Shown here: piece by piece, positions 45,513 through 58,109 of the stretch
Layout: each line of letters begins with the position of its first letter
Numbering within the stretch: position 1 is the first letter of the stretch
Assembly (NCBI RefSeq): GCF_021869535.1
Contig: NW_026262734.1
Span: 105,621,088-105,685,087, forward strand
Direction of reading: 5' to 3'
Length of the DNA: 64,000 nt
DNA from: Mytilus californianus
Taxonomy: Eukaryota > Mollusca > Bivalvia > Mytilida > Mytilidae
Made by a program: the position numbers and the translations under genes
Notes under the pieces: generated by a model
Told to the model about the DNA's origin: nothing
Database searches by the model: none
Seen by the model: the letters and a program-made list of their open reading frames with translations, nothing else

Positions 45513-46563
45513 TTTTAGCTCACCTTTCCTAAAAGGAAATGTGAGCTTTTCTCATCACTTGACGTCCGTCATCGTCGTCGTTAACAATTTTTCAAACATC
45601 TTCTCCTCTGAAACTACTGAATGGATTTGAATGAAACTTAGCATGATTGTTCCTTAGGGTATCCTGCACAAAATGACTGCTTCGATTTTTGATCGGTCAA
45701 AAAACATGGCCGCCGTTACTAAAAATAGAACATAGGGGTCAAACAACAGTTTTTCACAAATATGTCAAAAATCATTAGGTTTAGCCAAATTCTGGCAGGT
45801 TGAAAGTGTTAAGCATGATAAGAGCTACCTGTGTGCAGATTTTTGTGAAAATCTGTCAACTGATGTTTGAGTTAATGCCCATATTTGACATTTTTGGCTT
45901 TTTTTTATGTTATTATTTCAAAAATCTTCTTCTCTGAAACGACTATTCAAAATCAAATGAAACTTGGTGAGATTGTACCTTAGGGTATCCTGCAAAAAGT
46001 TTGTGCTTGGATTTTTGATTGGTTGAAAAACATGTCCGCCGTTACTAAAAATAGAACATAGGGGTCAAAATGCTGTTTTTGCTGTTTTTTCCTGAATTAT
46101 AGAAGAAAATGAAGATGAAAGCTACTTTTTAGGTAAACATGGTATCCTGAGTTGAATGGTGATGGTGAAAATTTGTTTTGGGCAGCCATTTTTAAAATGT
46201 TAAAAATGGCTGCCATTTTCCGCCAATTTTACACTTGCTGGGATTTCAATGATATTTGGTTTATACAGTAAACATGGTATCCTAAGTTGGATGGTGATGA
46301 CGAAAATTTGTTCTGGGTGGCCATTTTTGAAATGGCTGCCATTTTCGGGCCAATTTTTACACTTGCTCGGATTTCAACAATATTTGGTTTTTAAAGTAAA
46401 CATGATATCCTTAGTTGAATGCTGATGATGAGAATGTTGTATAACCATGATTAAACTTATTAATATGTTTTTAGCTCAATTTACAACAAACATTTTTATA
46501 TTAATTTAGTTTATAGGGCATTGTTTACCACGTGAGCGATTCAGGCTCTTGAGAGCCTCTTGT
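45513..46563 (-). mobile_element. Hairpin-ended element, GAGCC/GAGCT family, copy C
   Basis: Layout as copy B at 32635: terminal hairpin 45517-45547 with inner stem 'tttcc/ggaaa', a GTC-rich tract, two core units, three 'catggtatcctgagttgaat'-type units (46138-46420), and the 'gagcgattcaggctcttgag' end. Non-coding. Confidence 0.85.
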
Positions 46564-46569
46564 TTATCA

Positions 46570-47300
46570 ACTGCATCCCCAAAGGCTGAAGCAGTTCTAG
46601 GAATCGGGTCTCTCCGTCCGTCTGTCTGTCATTCCGTAACACAATAAGATATCAGCTTGTCATGGCAACTCCTCTGAACTTACTCAACATTAAGTCCTCT
46701 TTGAACATAGAAATTTTCTGAAAATCATCATGTATCAGCTTAACTGTCATCACAACTCCTCTGAAACTACTCAACAGAAATTCCTGAAACTTGGTGTGCA
46801 GTAAGAAAATCATATGTAGTTGTGCATATTATCAGGAAATTTTTATTGAAGGTTTGCCCCTTTGAACTAAAATAGAAATTTACTGAAAATCATCATGCAT
46901 CAGCTTGTCATCACAACTCCTCTTAAACTACTCAACAGAAATTCCTGAAACTTGGTATGTAGCAAAAACATTATATGTAGTTGTGCATGTTATCAGGAAA
47001 TTTTGATTCCTTATTTTCTATTGGAGGTTTGCCCCTTTGAACTTCGAAATTAACTGTAAATCATCATGTATCACTCATGCTTGTCATCACAACTCCTCTT
47101 AAACTACCCAACAGAATTTCAAAAAACTTGGTATGTAGCAAGAACACCATATGTTGCCTTGCATATTTTCAGGAAATTTTGATTCTTTAACTTTTATGGG
47201 AATAATTTTCCATAGTTCCATATATCTACCTGTAACATTTATTTCGTCGCATTTTCCTGAGCAACTATAAATAACTGTTGCAGCACGACGCAGGTCCAGA
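46570..47300 (+). mobile_element. Element with ~165-bp diverged tandem core
   Basis: After 'aactgcatccccaaaggctg' and a GTCC/GTCT run, units containing 'tcatcacaactcctct', 'ctcaacagaaattcctgaaa' and 'tatcaggaaatttt' recur near 46750, 46910 and 47085. A near-complementary end 'gttgcagcacgacgcaggtc' lies at about 47275. Non-coding. Confidence 0.6.
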
Positions 47301-48150
47301 CATTGATAGGTCTAGCTTGTTACAAATACATATTACATGTCCGAAAAAATCATGATGTTCAATAATTTAAAAATTAGATTCCAAATATTGATATGAATTA
47401 ATTTTAACAGATGTTGGTATTTTCCGTATTCAAAACAGAATTATCTTGCATTTTCAGGATTCAGCCGTTGATTATAAAAGTTGATTATTAAATGCGTATT
47501 TATTTTTATTGTTTCATTTTTTGGTCAATTATTTTATTTATTTATTTTATAAAAGAAGTAATAGATCAAAACATATTTTATTCATTACTTTTTATAGATT
47601 CTAAAGTATTTCTTATTGTTATATTCTATTTCATTTCAGTTAAATTTTTACTTAATATTTTTAGGCACAAAAATATTTTTACCAGTATATATATACAAGT
47701 TTAAGATTTTTAGTTAGTACTGTTTTTTTATTAAGATTTTTAATTTTTTTATAATAATGTTCCATACCGTTTCAAATATTTTTTTCTCAGCAAAATTTTA
47801 AATACAAAATTATTTTTGCCCTTATTTCTATATCTTCTAATCTTTCTGATTGTCCCTGTGTTCCTAAATTAACACTCTAATTCACCATCAAAACAACATG
47901 AACAATATCTATTCAATAAATTTTGTATGCATTCCAGGAATAGATTATTTATCAAATGCAGGCATTCCTGGAACACACCTGAGCATTTACATTAACTGGT
48001 GGTCACACATATTTTTGATATGTATGTAAATCCTGCTAAAATAACAGCTGAAAATGCAAGAAAAAACGGAAACTGCAATAATCTGTGCCATACATGTAGC
48101 TCCACTCTATCTGGGAACAAATATGATCTTAACACAATTTCAAAACAAAG
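47301..48150. other. No recognisable gene
   Basis: Very AT-rich sequence with short open frames of low-complexity composition; nothing supported. Confidence 0.45.
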
Positions 48151-48151
48151 T

Positions 48152-48182
<31 letters not shown>

Positions 48183-48730
48183 TATATAGGAATCACCCTG
48201 TCCGTCTTTCCGTCCAACTGTCTGTCCATATGTCTGGTAAACGCAACTCCTCATTAATTGATGGACCAATATTGGTAAAACTTCACACAGTTGTAGTACA
48301 CAACCTGAGGATGTGCATGAAGGAAAATATTTGAAGGAGAATATAAGAATATTAAAATTTACTTAGTTAAATATAGCAATAAATGGCAAGTATTGTAAGT
48401 AAGGGCAACTTCTCCTAAACAGATTAATTAATATTGATGAAACTTTACACTGTTGTTGTACACAACCTGTAGATACATGTACATGAAGGAGGATATTTCT
48501 GGTAAGATTTTTTTTCAAGGGAGATAATTGAAATTACTTAGTTTAATAAATATCACAAATGTGGCATTAGGTCTTGTAAGCACAACTCCTCCTAAATGAC
48601 TGTAGCAATATTTATTATATTTTACATAGTTCCAGTACATCACTCAGACCAGAGAATGTGCATAAATGAAGATATTGTTGGTTTTAAATATTTAAAGGGA
48701 GATAATTAACTTACTTAATATAGATGTATT
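48151..48730 (+). mobile_element. Element with T11/G21 start and ~175-bp core
   Basis: T11 (48151-48161) and G21 (48162-48182) precede 'tataggaatcaccctgtccg' and a GTCC/GTCT run. Three core units then share 'gcaactcctc', 'acttcacacagttgtagtac', 'gtgcatgaaggaa' and 'gggagataatt'. Open frames reading through the G-run are artefacts of homopolymer translation. Confidence 0.6.
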
Positions 48731-49700
48731 TATTTTTTTTTTACACACTGACTTAAAATATGCAAAGAGAGATAACTCTAATTACTATTAATTTTAAATG
48801 TTCTTCCAGTTTAATATAGCAATATGTAAATGTATGTGCATTCCTTTTATTTAAAATAATTAATAGTAGTTCATTCATTCTGTGTCAGAAACCTATGCTG
48901 TGTTAAATATTTAATCACAATCCAAATTCAGAGCTGTATCAAGCTTAAATGTAACAAGTTTTACCTTTCTAAAAAGGTAGTGAATGCTTCGTAGTATCAT
49001 AAATTACATGTTCTAGTGTGTTTTTATGTTTATATATTATTACAGAGAATATTTTAATTATTTATAAATTTCATTTCAGAGTCATTTAATGCGTATAATC
49101 TATAATTGTTATCTTTTAGGGGGAATACTTTTAAGATTATCTTTATCAATATGACAGAGCACCCGAACAAATTTAAATTTAAAAAAAATACCAGTCTAAA
49201 TTGATATGGGTTAAACATGAATAAAACAATTACATAAAGGTTGCATATGAAATTCATTCAATATTTATCAGACCCGAGAAAACGTATCAGTATATATAAC
49301 ACTTCTATTTATATCTCACCCATATTCATTTGGACTAATGACATCTGTATTCGCAAAATTCGAATTTATCAGGTAAAAGTAATACCTATACGCTTATTAG
49401 GCGTTCCATAAAAAATCTTGATATTTTTGCGTTCCATATATATATGTTTATTCTATTTATATCTCATACAGATACAAATACAAGTGGTGCGTTTTGTAAA
49501 CATTGAATCTTGAAATAAATCGTGTATATTGCTGATTTACAAAGCAAAGGGTCGTGTATTAACAATATTTATTTCAATATTGAATTTTAGCAATTAATAT
49601 ATATGCATCATAATCATTTAAATGCGAACACGAATTACCAACTGTTGATCGGGACTATAAATACGCATATTATTTTTTCATCGCACGGGAAAGTCCACAA
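48731..49700. other. No recognisable gene
   Basis: AT-rich, unrecognised. Confidence 0.4.
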
Positions 49701-49716
49701 TTATTTTTCTAAATCT

Positions 49717-49800
49717 AGCCAATGGCTGTTGCTGTATCTCGACCCCATCATAAGGCAACCAATCAGAATGCATGTGTGATACATTATAATTTCAAGATGG
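49717..49800 (+). promoter_or_regulatory. Possible promoter with two CCAAT boxes
   Basis: 'agccaatgg' (49717) and 'aaccaatcaga' (49757) are good NF-Y-type CCAAT boxes, 40 bp apart in the same orientation. They are followed by a less AT-rich stretch with an ATG at 49797 that opens only 17 codons. Position, 1 kb upstream of the CIDE-N exon, is suggestive only. Confidence 0.2.
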
Positions 49801-50774
49801 CGTGGATATCGCCCGAGATTAAATCTTCGACCTTTCGGCCGAAGCAATAACAGTAGTGTAGTAAATATGCCTTCATGAGATGGGGGCTATCCTTAGTGAG
49901 TTGACTCACAGTTTTATGCTTTAATACTATTTACACTCATCTGTGTCCACTTTGTTCAATGAGTTCTTATATAAATGAATTATTTTTGTAATGATTTTGA
50001 TATTTCAGGTAACTGACATTTTAGTTGCTCTTATTTGTTTGAAAAGGGTGTATATAATATATGATCGATTAACTTTAAAAAAAAAATTAAAAATGTATAC
50101 AAAATGTACTGAAAAACATAAAAATTTGAAATCAGAACAAATATGATGAGAGACAATATGCTATCTGTAAAATGAAAAAAAAAACAATCGAAAAAGGGAA
50201 TATAGTGCACTGATGATTTTGATACAAATATGGCTGGTTATTAATTTATAACAATTACAAAAAAATGTAAAGCCTTGTATTCAGTCAATACAGGATTATT
50301 TGATCTTGGACTTCGTCTTCAGTCAATATACTTCTTTCAGGTCAATATATCCTAAGTGTATCGACCTCATACAACAGCTATAATTGTATATAGATTAACT
50401 TTAAAAAAATCTTTAGTGCTTAGGCATTAACTTATTGCCTAGGATTTAAGCTTAACTATCATGCCTAATTTCACTTATTGCCGCTAACATATATATAGTA
50501 TGATATATTGATAAATAAAAAGTCCTTGGTACAGAAAATATAGTTTGAAAATAAATAACACATAAAAAATCACATTATAAATCCAACATTGTTCCTGTTA
50601 GCGCTTTCACCCCATTTCCTATGGTTCATCAGTTAGTCAGAATTTCAATGAATCAGGGAAGATCGATATATGGTCATGATGGTGGATACTAGGTCAGGTA
50701 ATGGGCAAGCAATATATGATTATTCATTCAGATTTGAAAAGAATAATATTTTTGTTCAATTTCCTTTTATTTAG

Positions 50775-50924
50775 GCCAGGAAAAGTTTATGGAAGGAGAT
50801 TCAACGACATTCAGTCTAGTCCTGGACGCAGATGGAGTCGAAATAGATAATGATTTTTTCAACAGTTTAGAAGGAAATGTCATCCTCATGCTACTTAAAA
50901 CAGGGGAGACCTGGGAACCACAAG
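50775..50924 (+). CDS. CIDE-N domain protein, exon encoding second half of the domain
   Basis: A pyrimidine-rich acceptor (ttccttttatttag) and donor 'caag|gtaaga' bound 150 nt, phase 1 at both ends. The peptide includes 'QEKFMEGDSTT', 'FSLVLDADGVEIDNDFF' and 'LEGNVILMLLKTGETW'. This matches the second half of the CIDE-N domain, with its pattern LVL-x-DG-x-VD-x2-(F/Y)F and the hydrophobic strand before G-x2-W. The domain mediates pairing between DNA-fragmentation factors (DFF40/DFF45) or between CIDE proteins on lipid droplets; which type this is cannot be told. The exon encoding the first half, needed upstream in phase 1, was not found. Recognition is by motif only, but splice sites, phase and following exons agree. 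Confidence 0.72.
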
Positions 50925-51860
50925 GTAAGACTACGTCATGCATGCATGTACTCATTGGCTCATATTAAAAAAAAATTGGTCCCATATATAGCCAGAAACT
51001 GCCATAAGAGGGGACCCACTCCAGTCATGCTTCAGTGATTCCTATATAAGACTAATTAAAGCCCTGTGTATTGATAATTTGTATTTTTTACTCAGGCCCA
51101 AGGGGGGTCTTTGTACTCTATAAAGATGCTCAGTCTGGTTTGCATAAAGGTTAATCATTTAAAATTTATTATTTCAGCATGACACAAAACAATGTTGAAA
51201 ACAGTTTTTCGTGTTTTAATAAAAAAAACTTCTTGCTAAGCAAACAATTTTAGTCTAAACTTCTTAATATTTCTCATCAGGCATTAATATATACCAGTCA
51301 AAAAAGTCATCGCTAATTGATATAGTAGCTTGTGAAAAGAGACTAACCGGAACTAAAATAACCTATCATCTTCATACATTTTTAACATTGTCTTTTGTAT
51401 GTAAACAGAAGCAGTCCATCTGGTACCCTGGCTCATTCCAGCTAACCATGCAGGAACCCATGCTTGAACAGCATGATTTCCCAGTTAGATCAGTTATATA
51501 TACAGAGAACCTTTAAAAATTTGTCAATTGCCTTACACATCCAAAATATAAGGGGGAAAAGTAAGGAACTTCATGTTTTGATATTTATCAATTGAACCTT
51601 TACCAATTGTTATAAAATTTTGCCATTCTTCATTATTAGTTATAACTACTAATAGCCTGAGTTTCTGACTTTTTGTCACATGAATCTTATTTTAATGTAT
51701 TTTGTGCAACTTAAGTCCCACTTTGTCCCATGAATCCCTTTATTTTCTATCATCATAAAATGCCCCTTTAATCTTTATATGCAAGAAGGGACAACATTGG
51801 TGTCAGTTAGGTGCTTTATAAATGAAATTAGACTATTCATTTATTATTTTTTTATTGTAG

Positions 51861-51905
51861 ACAATAAATTCAATAGACATGAAAGAGTAACTTTAAAATC
51901 AGAAG
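51861..51905 (+). CDS. CIDE-N gene, short internal exon (15 codons)
   Basis: Acceptor 'tttttattgtag' and donor 'gttagt' bound 45 nt, phase 1 in and out, so it continues the frame of the preceding exon after a 936-bp intron. It encodes 'DNKFNRHERVTLKSE', a charged linker after the CIDE-N domain. The exon is short, so it rests on phase agreement and splice sites. Confidence 0.55.
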
Positions 51906-51949
51906 GTTAGTACAATTAACTAGTAGACATGCTCAAATAAAAGGTTATT

Positions 51950-52680
51950 AGTCCCCTACCAACGAAGTCCGTAATCAGCTTTCCACACTTTTTATTTTTT
52001 GTTATGCTTGAAGACATTGGTTTGATATTTGATATATAGTATAACCATGACAAGTTACATATCAAGTTCTAATTTTGTTTCGGTCAGATGATTTTTTGCA
52101 GAGTTATGGCCCTTGGACTTAGAAAACTCACATAAGTAATCTGTTTTCCATATTTTGTTTTTTAATGCTTCAAGATATTGACTTGAAATTTGGCTTGTAG
52201 TTAAACCATGACAAGTTAAAGATCTGTTGCAAATTGTGTTCCGGTCTGATGATTTTTTGCAGAGTTATGGTCCTTGGACTTAGAAAATTCATGCAAGAAA
52301 TACATTTCCACTATTTTTTTGTCATACTTAAAGATTTCCATTTGATATTTGGTTTATAGTTTTAACGTTACAAGTTAAAGATCAAGTTTAATTTTTTTTT
52401 CTGATCTGATGATCTCTCTCTCTCTGCAGAGTTATATGATCCTTAGACCTAGAAAAATAACACGATTAATCAATTAAAATTCTGCATTTTTTTTAGTCAT
52501 GCTTGACTATTGTCATATTGATTTGAAATTTGGTATCTATAGTTTTAACATGACATTTTACACATCAAGTTTGAATTTTGTTTTCCGGACAACAAATTTT
52601 AACTGGTAGGGGACTGTGTATTGCCATGCAATACTCTCAGAATGCTGGATACTATCCATGCTGTTCTGTGTCCACACTTG
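51950..52680 (-). mobile_element. Hairpin-ended element (GTCCCC type) in an intron
   Basis: 'agtcccctacc' (51950-51960) and 'ggtaggggact' (52605-52615) bound four diverged units carrying 'gcagagttatgg', 'ccttggacttagaaaa' and 'accatgacaagtta'. To the right, 'gtattgccatgcaatactct' matches the head of the plus-strand copy at 12125. Lies wholly within an intron of the CIDE-N gene. Confidence 0.7.
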
Positions 52681-54249
52681 TTCTTCTTTAAAAAACAATT
52701 TAAAAGGCCAGAATTAAAATATTGTTTGTTTTCCCAAATTAACTACCTACAGTAGCCATATGATTTAAAGATAATAAATGATGAACATGTTATTAATTTG
52801 TTGATGTATGGCAACTCAGGTAGATTATATAGTTACCAATTTAGTGTCTGTATGATTTGAACCATTCAACCAAAGGTTTTCAGGTTATAACATTTTGTTA
52901 CTTTTGATGAAATGGTGGCAGAGGTAAAGTTGAAAATACATGATTTTCATTTTCACTGTTCAGGAAATTTTGAAAGATTTAAAAATGGCATTTCCAGTCG
53001 TGTCAACAATAACTCATTGAACCATTCAACCAAAACTTTTTAAATCTGATATGTTGTTAATTATATAATGACAAAATGAAGGTCAAGTTTTATAGATATA
53101 TTGTTGATTTTCATTTTCACCCTTCATGTTCAGAAGCTATGATCAGCTATGGTTAATGAAAAAAATAGCATTTCAAGTCCTGTCCAAATTATATGCCATA
53201 AGTTCATCATTATTCTAATATGACCTCTCTATTACCCTTTGTGAAAATAGCCATGATAAAATTCTCAATATATCTATATTTAGCGCAGACTCAGTAACAT
53301 GCATATTTTCGGCTGTTACATTTTACTCCCATAAAAATCCAAACTTAATGTAACATATTTTGTTAAGGTTCTTTTATCATCAAAAGTTCCAATATTTATA
53401 GTTCATCCACTATTAAATATCAATATATTTTATCCTATGTGTAATGAAAATTATCGGAAAAAATCATGTCCTCTCTGGGATTTTTAAAATTTTATCATTG
53501 TTCTATTTCCATTGTTTTCAAAACAAAATTGCAGACGTCATTGCTACGAAAAGAAATGGTTAAATGACTGATTTATTCTTACCAAAAACCTAACCCTTGC
53601 CAGATTACATATATATATATACAATGGCATTGCTTAAGTATTTGACTGGAAATTAGAAATTTCATCGACGTAAGGGACAAAATTGACTGAGACAGGATTA
53701 GTTGCCAACGGTAAGTTTCTGAGAACATTCATTTTTACATTAAAAAAATAATACAAACAGTTAATAATAATCATTGCTTCTGTTGCTATTAAATAACTGA
53801 TTTGCCTTCTTTGCCTGCTGAAAATGTATCTCTTTGATACAAATACAGTCAGAATAACACACTTTTATTTGACAATGGGGTGATACTTCAAATATAACAG
53901 CCACTTTTTCGTCGCTTCAGTATTTAAGATACATTTTTGTCCTATTTACACATGGCCTGGCCGGCCAGGCCATGTGTAAATTATACAACAAATCTATGGC
54001 TTGCATGAATTATTTCTTAATCATACTCACAAACAGTTCAACCAAAGCTTTTTAAATATTGATCTGTTGTAACTAATGTGACAAACTGAGGACAAATTAA
54101 ATTTTAACAATTTTCCACTTTTGTATTTGTTTGACATGTTTGAGGAGTTTAATGATCCTTGAAATGTAGAAAAACTTGCATTATAAAAATAATTGTAAAA
54201 AAATCTGTTTGATGTCTGTGAAAGCCTTTTATTTGTTAATTTTTTTCAG
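52681..54249. other. Intron sequence without recognised elements
   Basis: Contains two phrases 'gaaccattcaaccaaa' (52859, 53018) in an old repeat and the perfect palindrome at 53944-53981. No exon seen. Confidence 0.45.
53944..53981. other. Perfect 38-bp palindrome
   Basis: 'atttacacatggcctggcc' is followed at once by its exact reverse complement, with no spacer. It is GC-rich at the centre (ggccggcc) in an AT-rich intron. Capable of cruciform extrusion and prone to deletion in cloning. Confidence 0.98.
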
Positions 54250-54308
54250 AGGAAAAGATGATTGCGATGATTGATAAATTACGTGAAAAAGTTAAAAAAA
54301 GGAAACTA
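54250..54308 (+). CDS. CIDE-N gene, internal exon with basic helix
   Basis: Acceptor 'aatttttttcag' and donor 'gtaagt' bound 59 nt. Phase 1 in matches the previous exon; phase 0 out matches the next. It encodes 'EEKMIAMIDKLREKVKKRKL', which looks like an amphipathic, strongly basic helix. Confidence 0.6.
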
Positions 54309-54489
54309 GTAAGTATTAAATTTCTGTTAATTTGTTTTTTTATCTCTGGTAAATGAGGACTTGGATGAGTTGAATATCCAGTTTTCTTTTTCTTTTAAGT
54401 TCACACAATTTGTTGCATCTTGTATTCATGATAATAATGTCTTGAAAGTAAGATTATTGTACAGTTTTATAGTTCTTTTTTCATTAAGG

Positions 54490-54787
54490 TCTCTCACATT
54501 GTCCCTAAAGCCATACAAAAAAATCGTCATTTGTCCCTCCATTTGGTGTAAACCATTTTAAAGATCTTCTCTGAAACTACAGAACCAATCTCAACCAATC
54601 TTCAGCTGCATGATCCCTAGGGTATCTAGTATAAAGTTTGTGATTTAACTGTTACTTAAAAAACATTGGCCACCATGGCTAAAAACAGAATGTAGCCCTG
54701 CATGCGTAAAATGCACTTTTTGGCTTGATATGCATAATTCCAACCATAGTAGATTTAGGTGAGCTTCAGAGGCTGTTCAGAGCCTAT
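54490..54787 (-). mobile_element. Eroded copy of the GAGCC/GAGCT element
   Basis: 'gatcttctctgaaactacag', 'aaaaaacattggccaccatg' and 'ggtgagcttcagaggctgtt' parallel the core and end of copies B and C, with heavy divergence. The terminal hairpin side is missing. Confidence 0.6.
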
Positions 54788-54794
54788 TACCCTG

Positions 54795-55215
54795 CTTTCA
54801 TGATATTCATATATTCATGAATTAGGAAGAATAGTCATGAATATTCATGAATATTCCAGTTTTATTCATGGGTTCTATTCCAGTGTCAAAATTATTCATG
54901 AATAAGAAGCATGAATAAACTGGAATATACATGAATTCTTAATAACTGTATGAAGACAACCAAAAAGAATTGTTAAAATGCCTAAAGATTACTATAATGA
55001 AGTTTTTTCTTTCTAAAACTAATTTGGGGACAAAAGAAACCTTTTTTTGGGACATGAATAAACATGAATAAACTTGAATGTTTGGACTTAGAGTTTTTTT
55101 AATAGTCATATAACATGAATAAGGATGAATAATGATGAATGAAATTTGGAATTAAAATATTTCTCGATTGTGTGACAAACATGAATAAGCATGAATAAAG
55201 CTGCATGATAATGAC
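54795..55215. repeat. Left subterminal ATTCATG array
   Basis: Repeated 'attcatgaatattcatgaat' and 'catgaataa' words, in clusters separated by about 100 bp. Confidence 0.8.
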
Positions 55216-57579
55216 TCAGAATTATGAGTGACCAACTGCATTAATAATACCGATGAAAAATGTAATTTGTTCTAGGATTTCGTTGTTTATTTGGACTATT
55301 TTTGGCTGAGGAAATATGTTCAATAATTAGATGAAAAAAATCATGAATATTTCATGTGACATCATGCCCTTTTGTTTGATATTTTGAATGACCCAACTTA
55401 AAACTACTGCTTTGGAAAATTGGATGCCCTTTTTTTAATGCCTCTCTCCCACTTATTGCTTCTAAAAATAAAAGTTGTCCTCTATCAATGACAAATTTGA
55501 ATTATTATTTGAATGCACTTGATAGATCAATTAATGGAAGTAAAGATGAAAAAAATAATTTTCAAAATATTTATATTTGAAGTGTTTTCAGGTTAAAAAT
55601 AATTAAAAGTAATATTCTGATATGCATTTTCATTCAATTTGTTTTATTTTTATTTTTTTTTAGAAAAAAAAACAATAAATTTAAGGAATATATTGTGTAA
55701 AGGTGATAAAAAAGGGGAAGTAACTGAAACATTTTTGAAATACACAAATTATTTATGACATAAAGTGTTAACTAACAATGTGTTTGACACCAAAGCTGTC
55801 AGGTGAAGCCCTGCACTTAATGGGTCACTTAATTTGACAGTTTACACAGCTAGCTGAACTTCCTGTTGATGGAAGAATTACGAATTTCAGTTTGACAGTA
55901 TTTCAAAGTCAGTCTAAAAAATGCCGAGATTTTCGCGATAAAAACGACAGGGCGCCCGAGAAACGCCAACGGCTGTTTTGCCAGACAAGCTGGATCGTTT
56001 CTGATTTTCTACCTGTTGTCCGGCATTTAAATAACATAGAAAAATTATCAGATGAATGACAGGCCAACGATCGACATCGTAAAACCTTGGTTCTCAACTT
56101 ATGTAAACAAGTCATGACCACGTGGTTTTAAGTAATTGTACTGAACAGTCCGACCCTAGAAAATACATTCCTAGATAATGCGGCCACTAGTTCATCCGCA
56201 TGCACCCTGTGCCGATTAAATTAAAGTTTTTTTTTTTTCTTATTTTTAAAAACTGGCCAGTAATAAATACTTTTATACGACACCCTTGATTTATTTTTAT
56301 AATACCGTTACGGGGACGGATCTACTTCTGGCCGATATAATATGGGGCGAGATTGTCACCTCGACGTTAGCGTACTCAATAAAAACGTCATAAAAATGTG
56401 ATTACGCTGTAGCAAAATAGAAGATGTTTTCAGATAAGTGCATTAAAAATTTAATTTCACATGTGAATATAATGAGATTATAAAATATAATTTATTGAGG
56501 AACTATGATTTTTTTATGGGTTTTTTTTTTAGCAAATCAACATCAGAAAATCTGAAAGCATAAACCTGGGAACAGTATATCTAATATATATGTTCCTGCA
56601 TAAACTGAAAAATATATTTATTTTTAACAACATTGAATAATCTTGTTGTCACATAACAGGCATAACTGGTAGATATGTAAAAATTTAATTGAATTGTGTG
56701 AATGGTTATTTGGTGAAAATAATAAGTCGCTAGTTTTTTATCTTCAGGGGATAAAAAAAGAGGGAGGGTAATTAATTTGATTCCAAATGGCTTCCAATGT
56801 ATACTGTATAAACATGCAATAATATTTCTATTGAATTTATTGCTTCAAAATGTCTAGAACAATTGATTCTTTGTGGATTTTTTTGATACTTTTAGGGGAT
56901 TAAATGATTAAATGGAGCTGCCAATTTTGAAAGTAAACGGATTGCATGCAGATTCCAGTTACCTTTACTCAGCAATACTAGTTGGAAGTACAGAGACAGC
57001 AAATTTAATTACAGAAAGGAGGAGAACTTCACATGTATCCTTTATATCTGACACACATTTTTATTATTATAATATTTGAAACTGAACAGCGAGCATCATT
57101 AAGCCATGGTGAAAACTGCATATCTAATTACAATTAAGACAATGAAATGCTTGAAGGTGTTAGTGAACATATGGGGAGGAGGGGTGGGGGTGAGTACCAT
57201 ATTAATGGGTAATAAAAACAATATAAGCAGCCATTAAAAATGGCAAACAAGTTTGCTAGTAGTACTAGTATCTATAATTTTGATGGAAGTTTAAGGATCT
57301 GACATTAAATACAAGTACATTTTTTTTAAATGGGAACTTGACAGCCATTGAAATAAGATATTAAACATGGCCAATACAATGTAATTCATGCCGCAATGTT
57401 TATATATACGTGACAGATTTGATACAACAAGGGCAATATTCATCTACCTTATAATGAGGAATATGCATTTAAACTAATAAAAGAAAATATTTGCAAAAGA
57501 ACAAATTTGAGCATTAAAAATAGATTTTACTCAAATTTTTTAATTCCTTATAGAATACATGCAAGACATTAATTCATTT

Positions 57580-57915
57580 TATTGGTCCTGAACTAAGGAC
57601 ATTCTCAGGATTATCCAAGAATTATCCCAGGGCCAACTTAATGCAAGCAAATCTGTAAATCCTGACATCAGGATAATTTCCTGAGACCAGGACCTGATGA
57701 ATCCTAAGCACAGGATTATCACAAGATTCTTTACTATGATCATGATGATATTTATGGTCTGGATGGTCTCTGGATATCCCTGGAATATCCATGTTCCAAT
57801 ACCATCCCATGTTTAACCCTATCTCAGGATAAGGATTATCTCAAGATTGCCCTGGGATTTTTCCCAAGATTATCCTGCTGGGGATATCTTGTGATATCCT
57901 GACCCATTCTCGCAA
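57580..57915. repeat. Segment dense in GGATTATC/GATAATCC inverted repeats
   Basis: 'aggattatc', 'aggataat', 'tatcctg' and 'ggatatcc' recur at least a dozen times in both orientations over 330 bp, so many alternative hairpins are possible. Lies inside the TA-flanked element. Confidence 0.65.
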
Positions 57916-58109
57916 GGGTCAGTCACCGTCACCAGGGGCATTAAAGTGATTTTCTTAATTAAAATGTCATTTAATATTTTAAATATTTTATATCAAGAAT
58001 GCAAAAATAGCAAAATATATTTAGAACTGCATTTTAAGAGTCAAATCCTGAATTCCTGCAAAAATAAAAGCTCGAGAAAGACCTTCTGCGGCTCTGCCCC
58101 TCATGTTTG

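Noticed and set aside
47999-48334. 111-codon and 67-codon frames across the G21 run
   Set aside because: Both depend on translating a homopolymer as glycine and the frame changes with run length.
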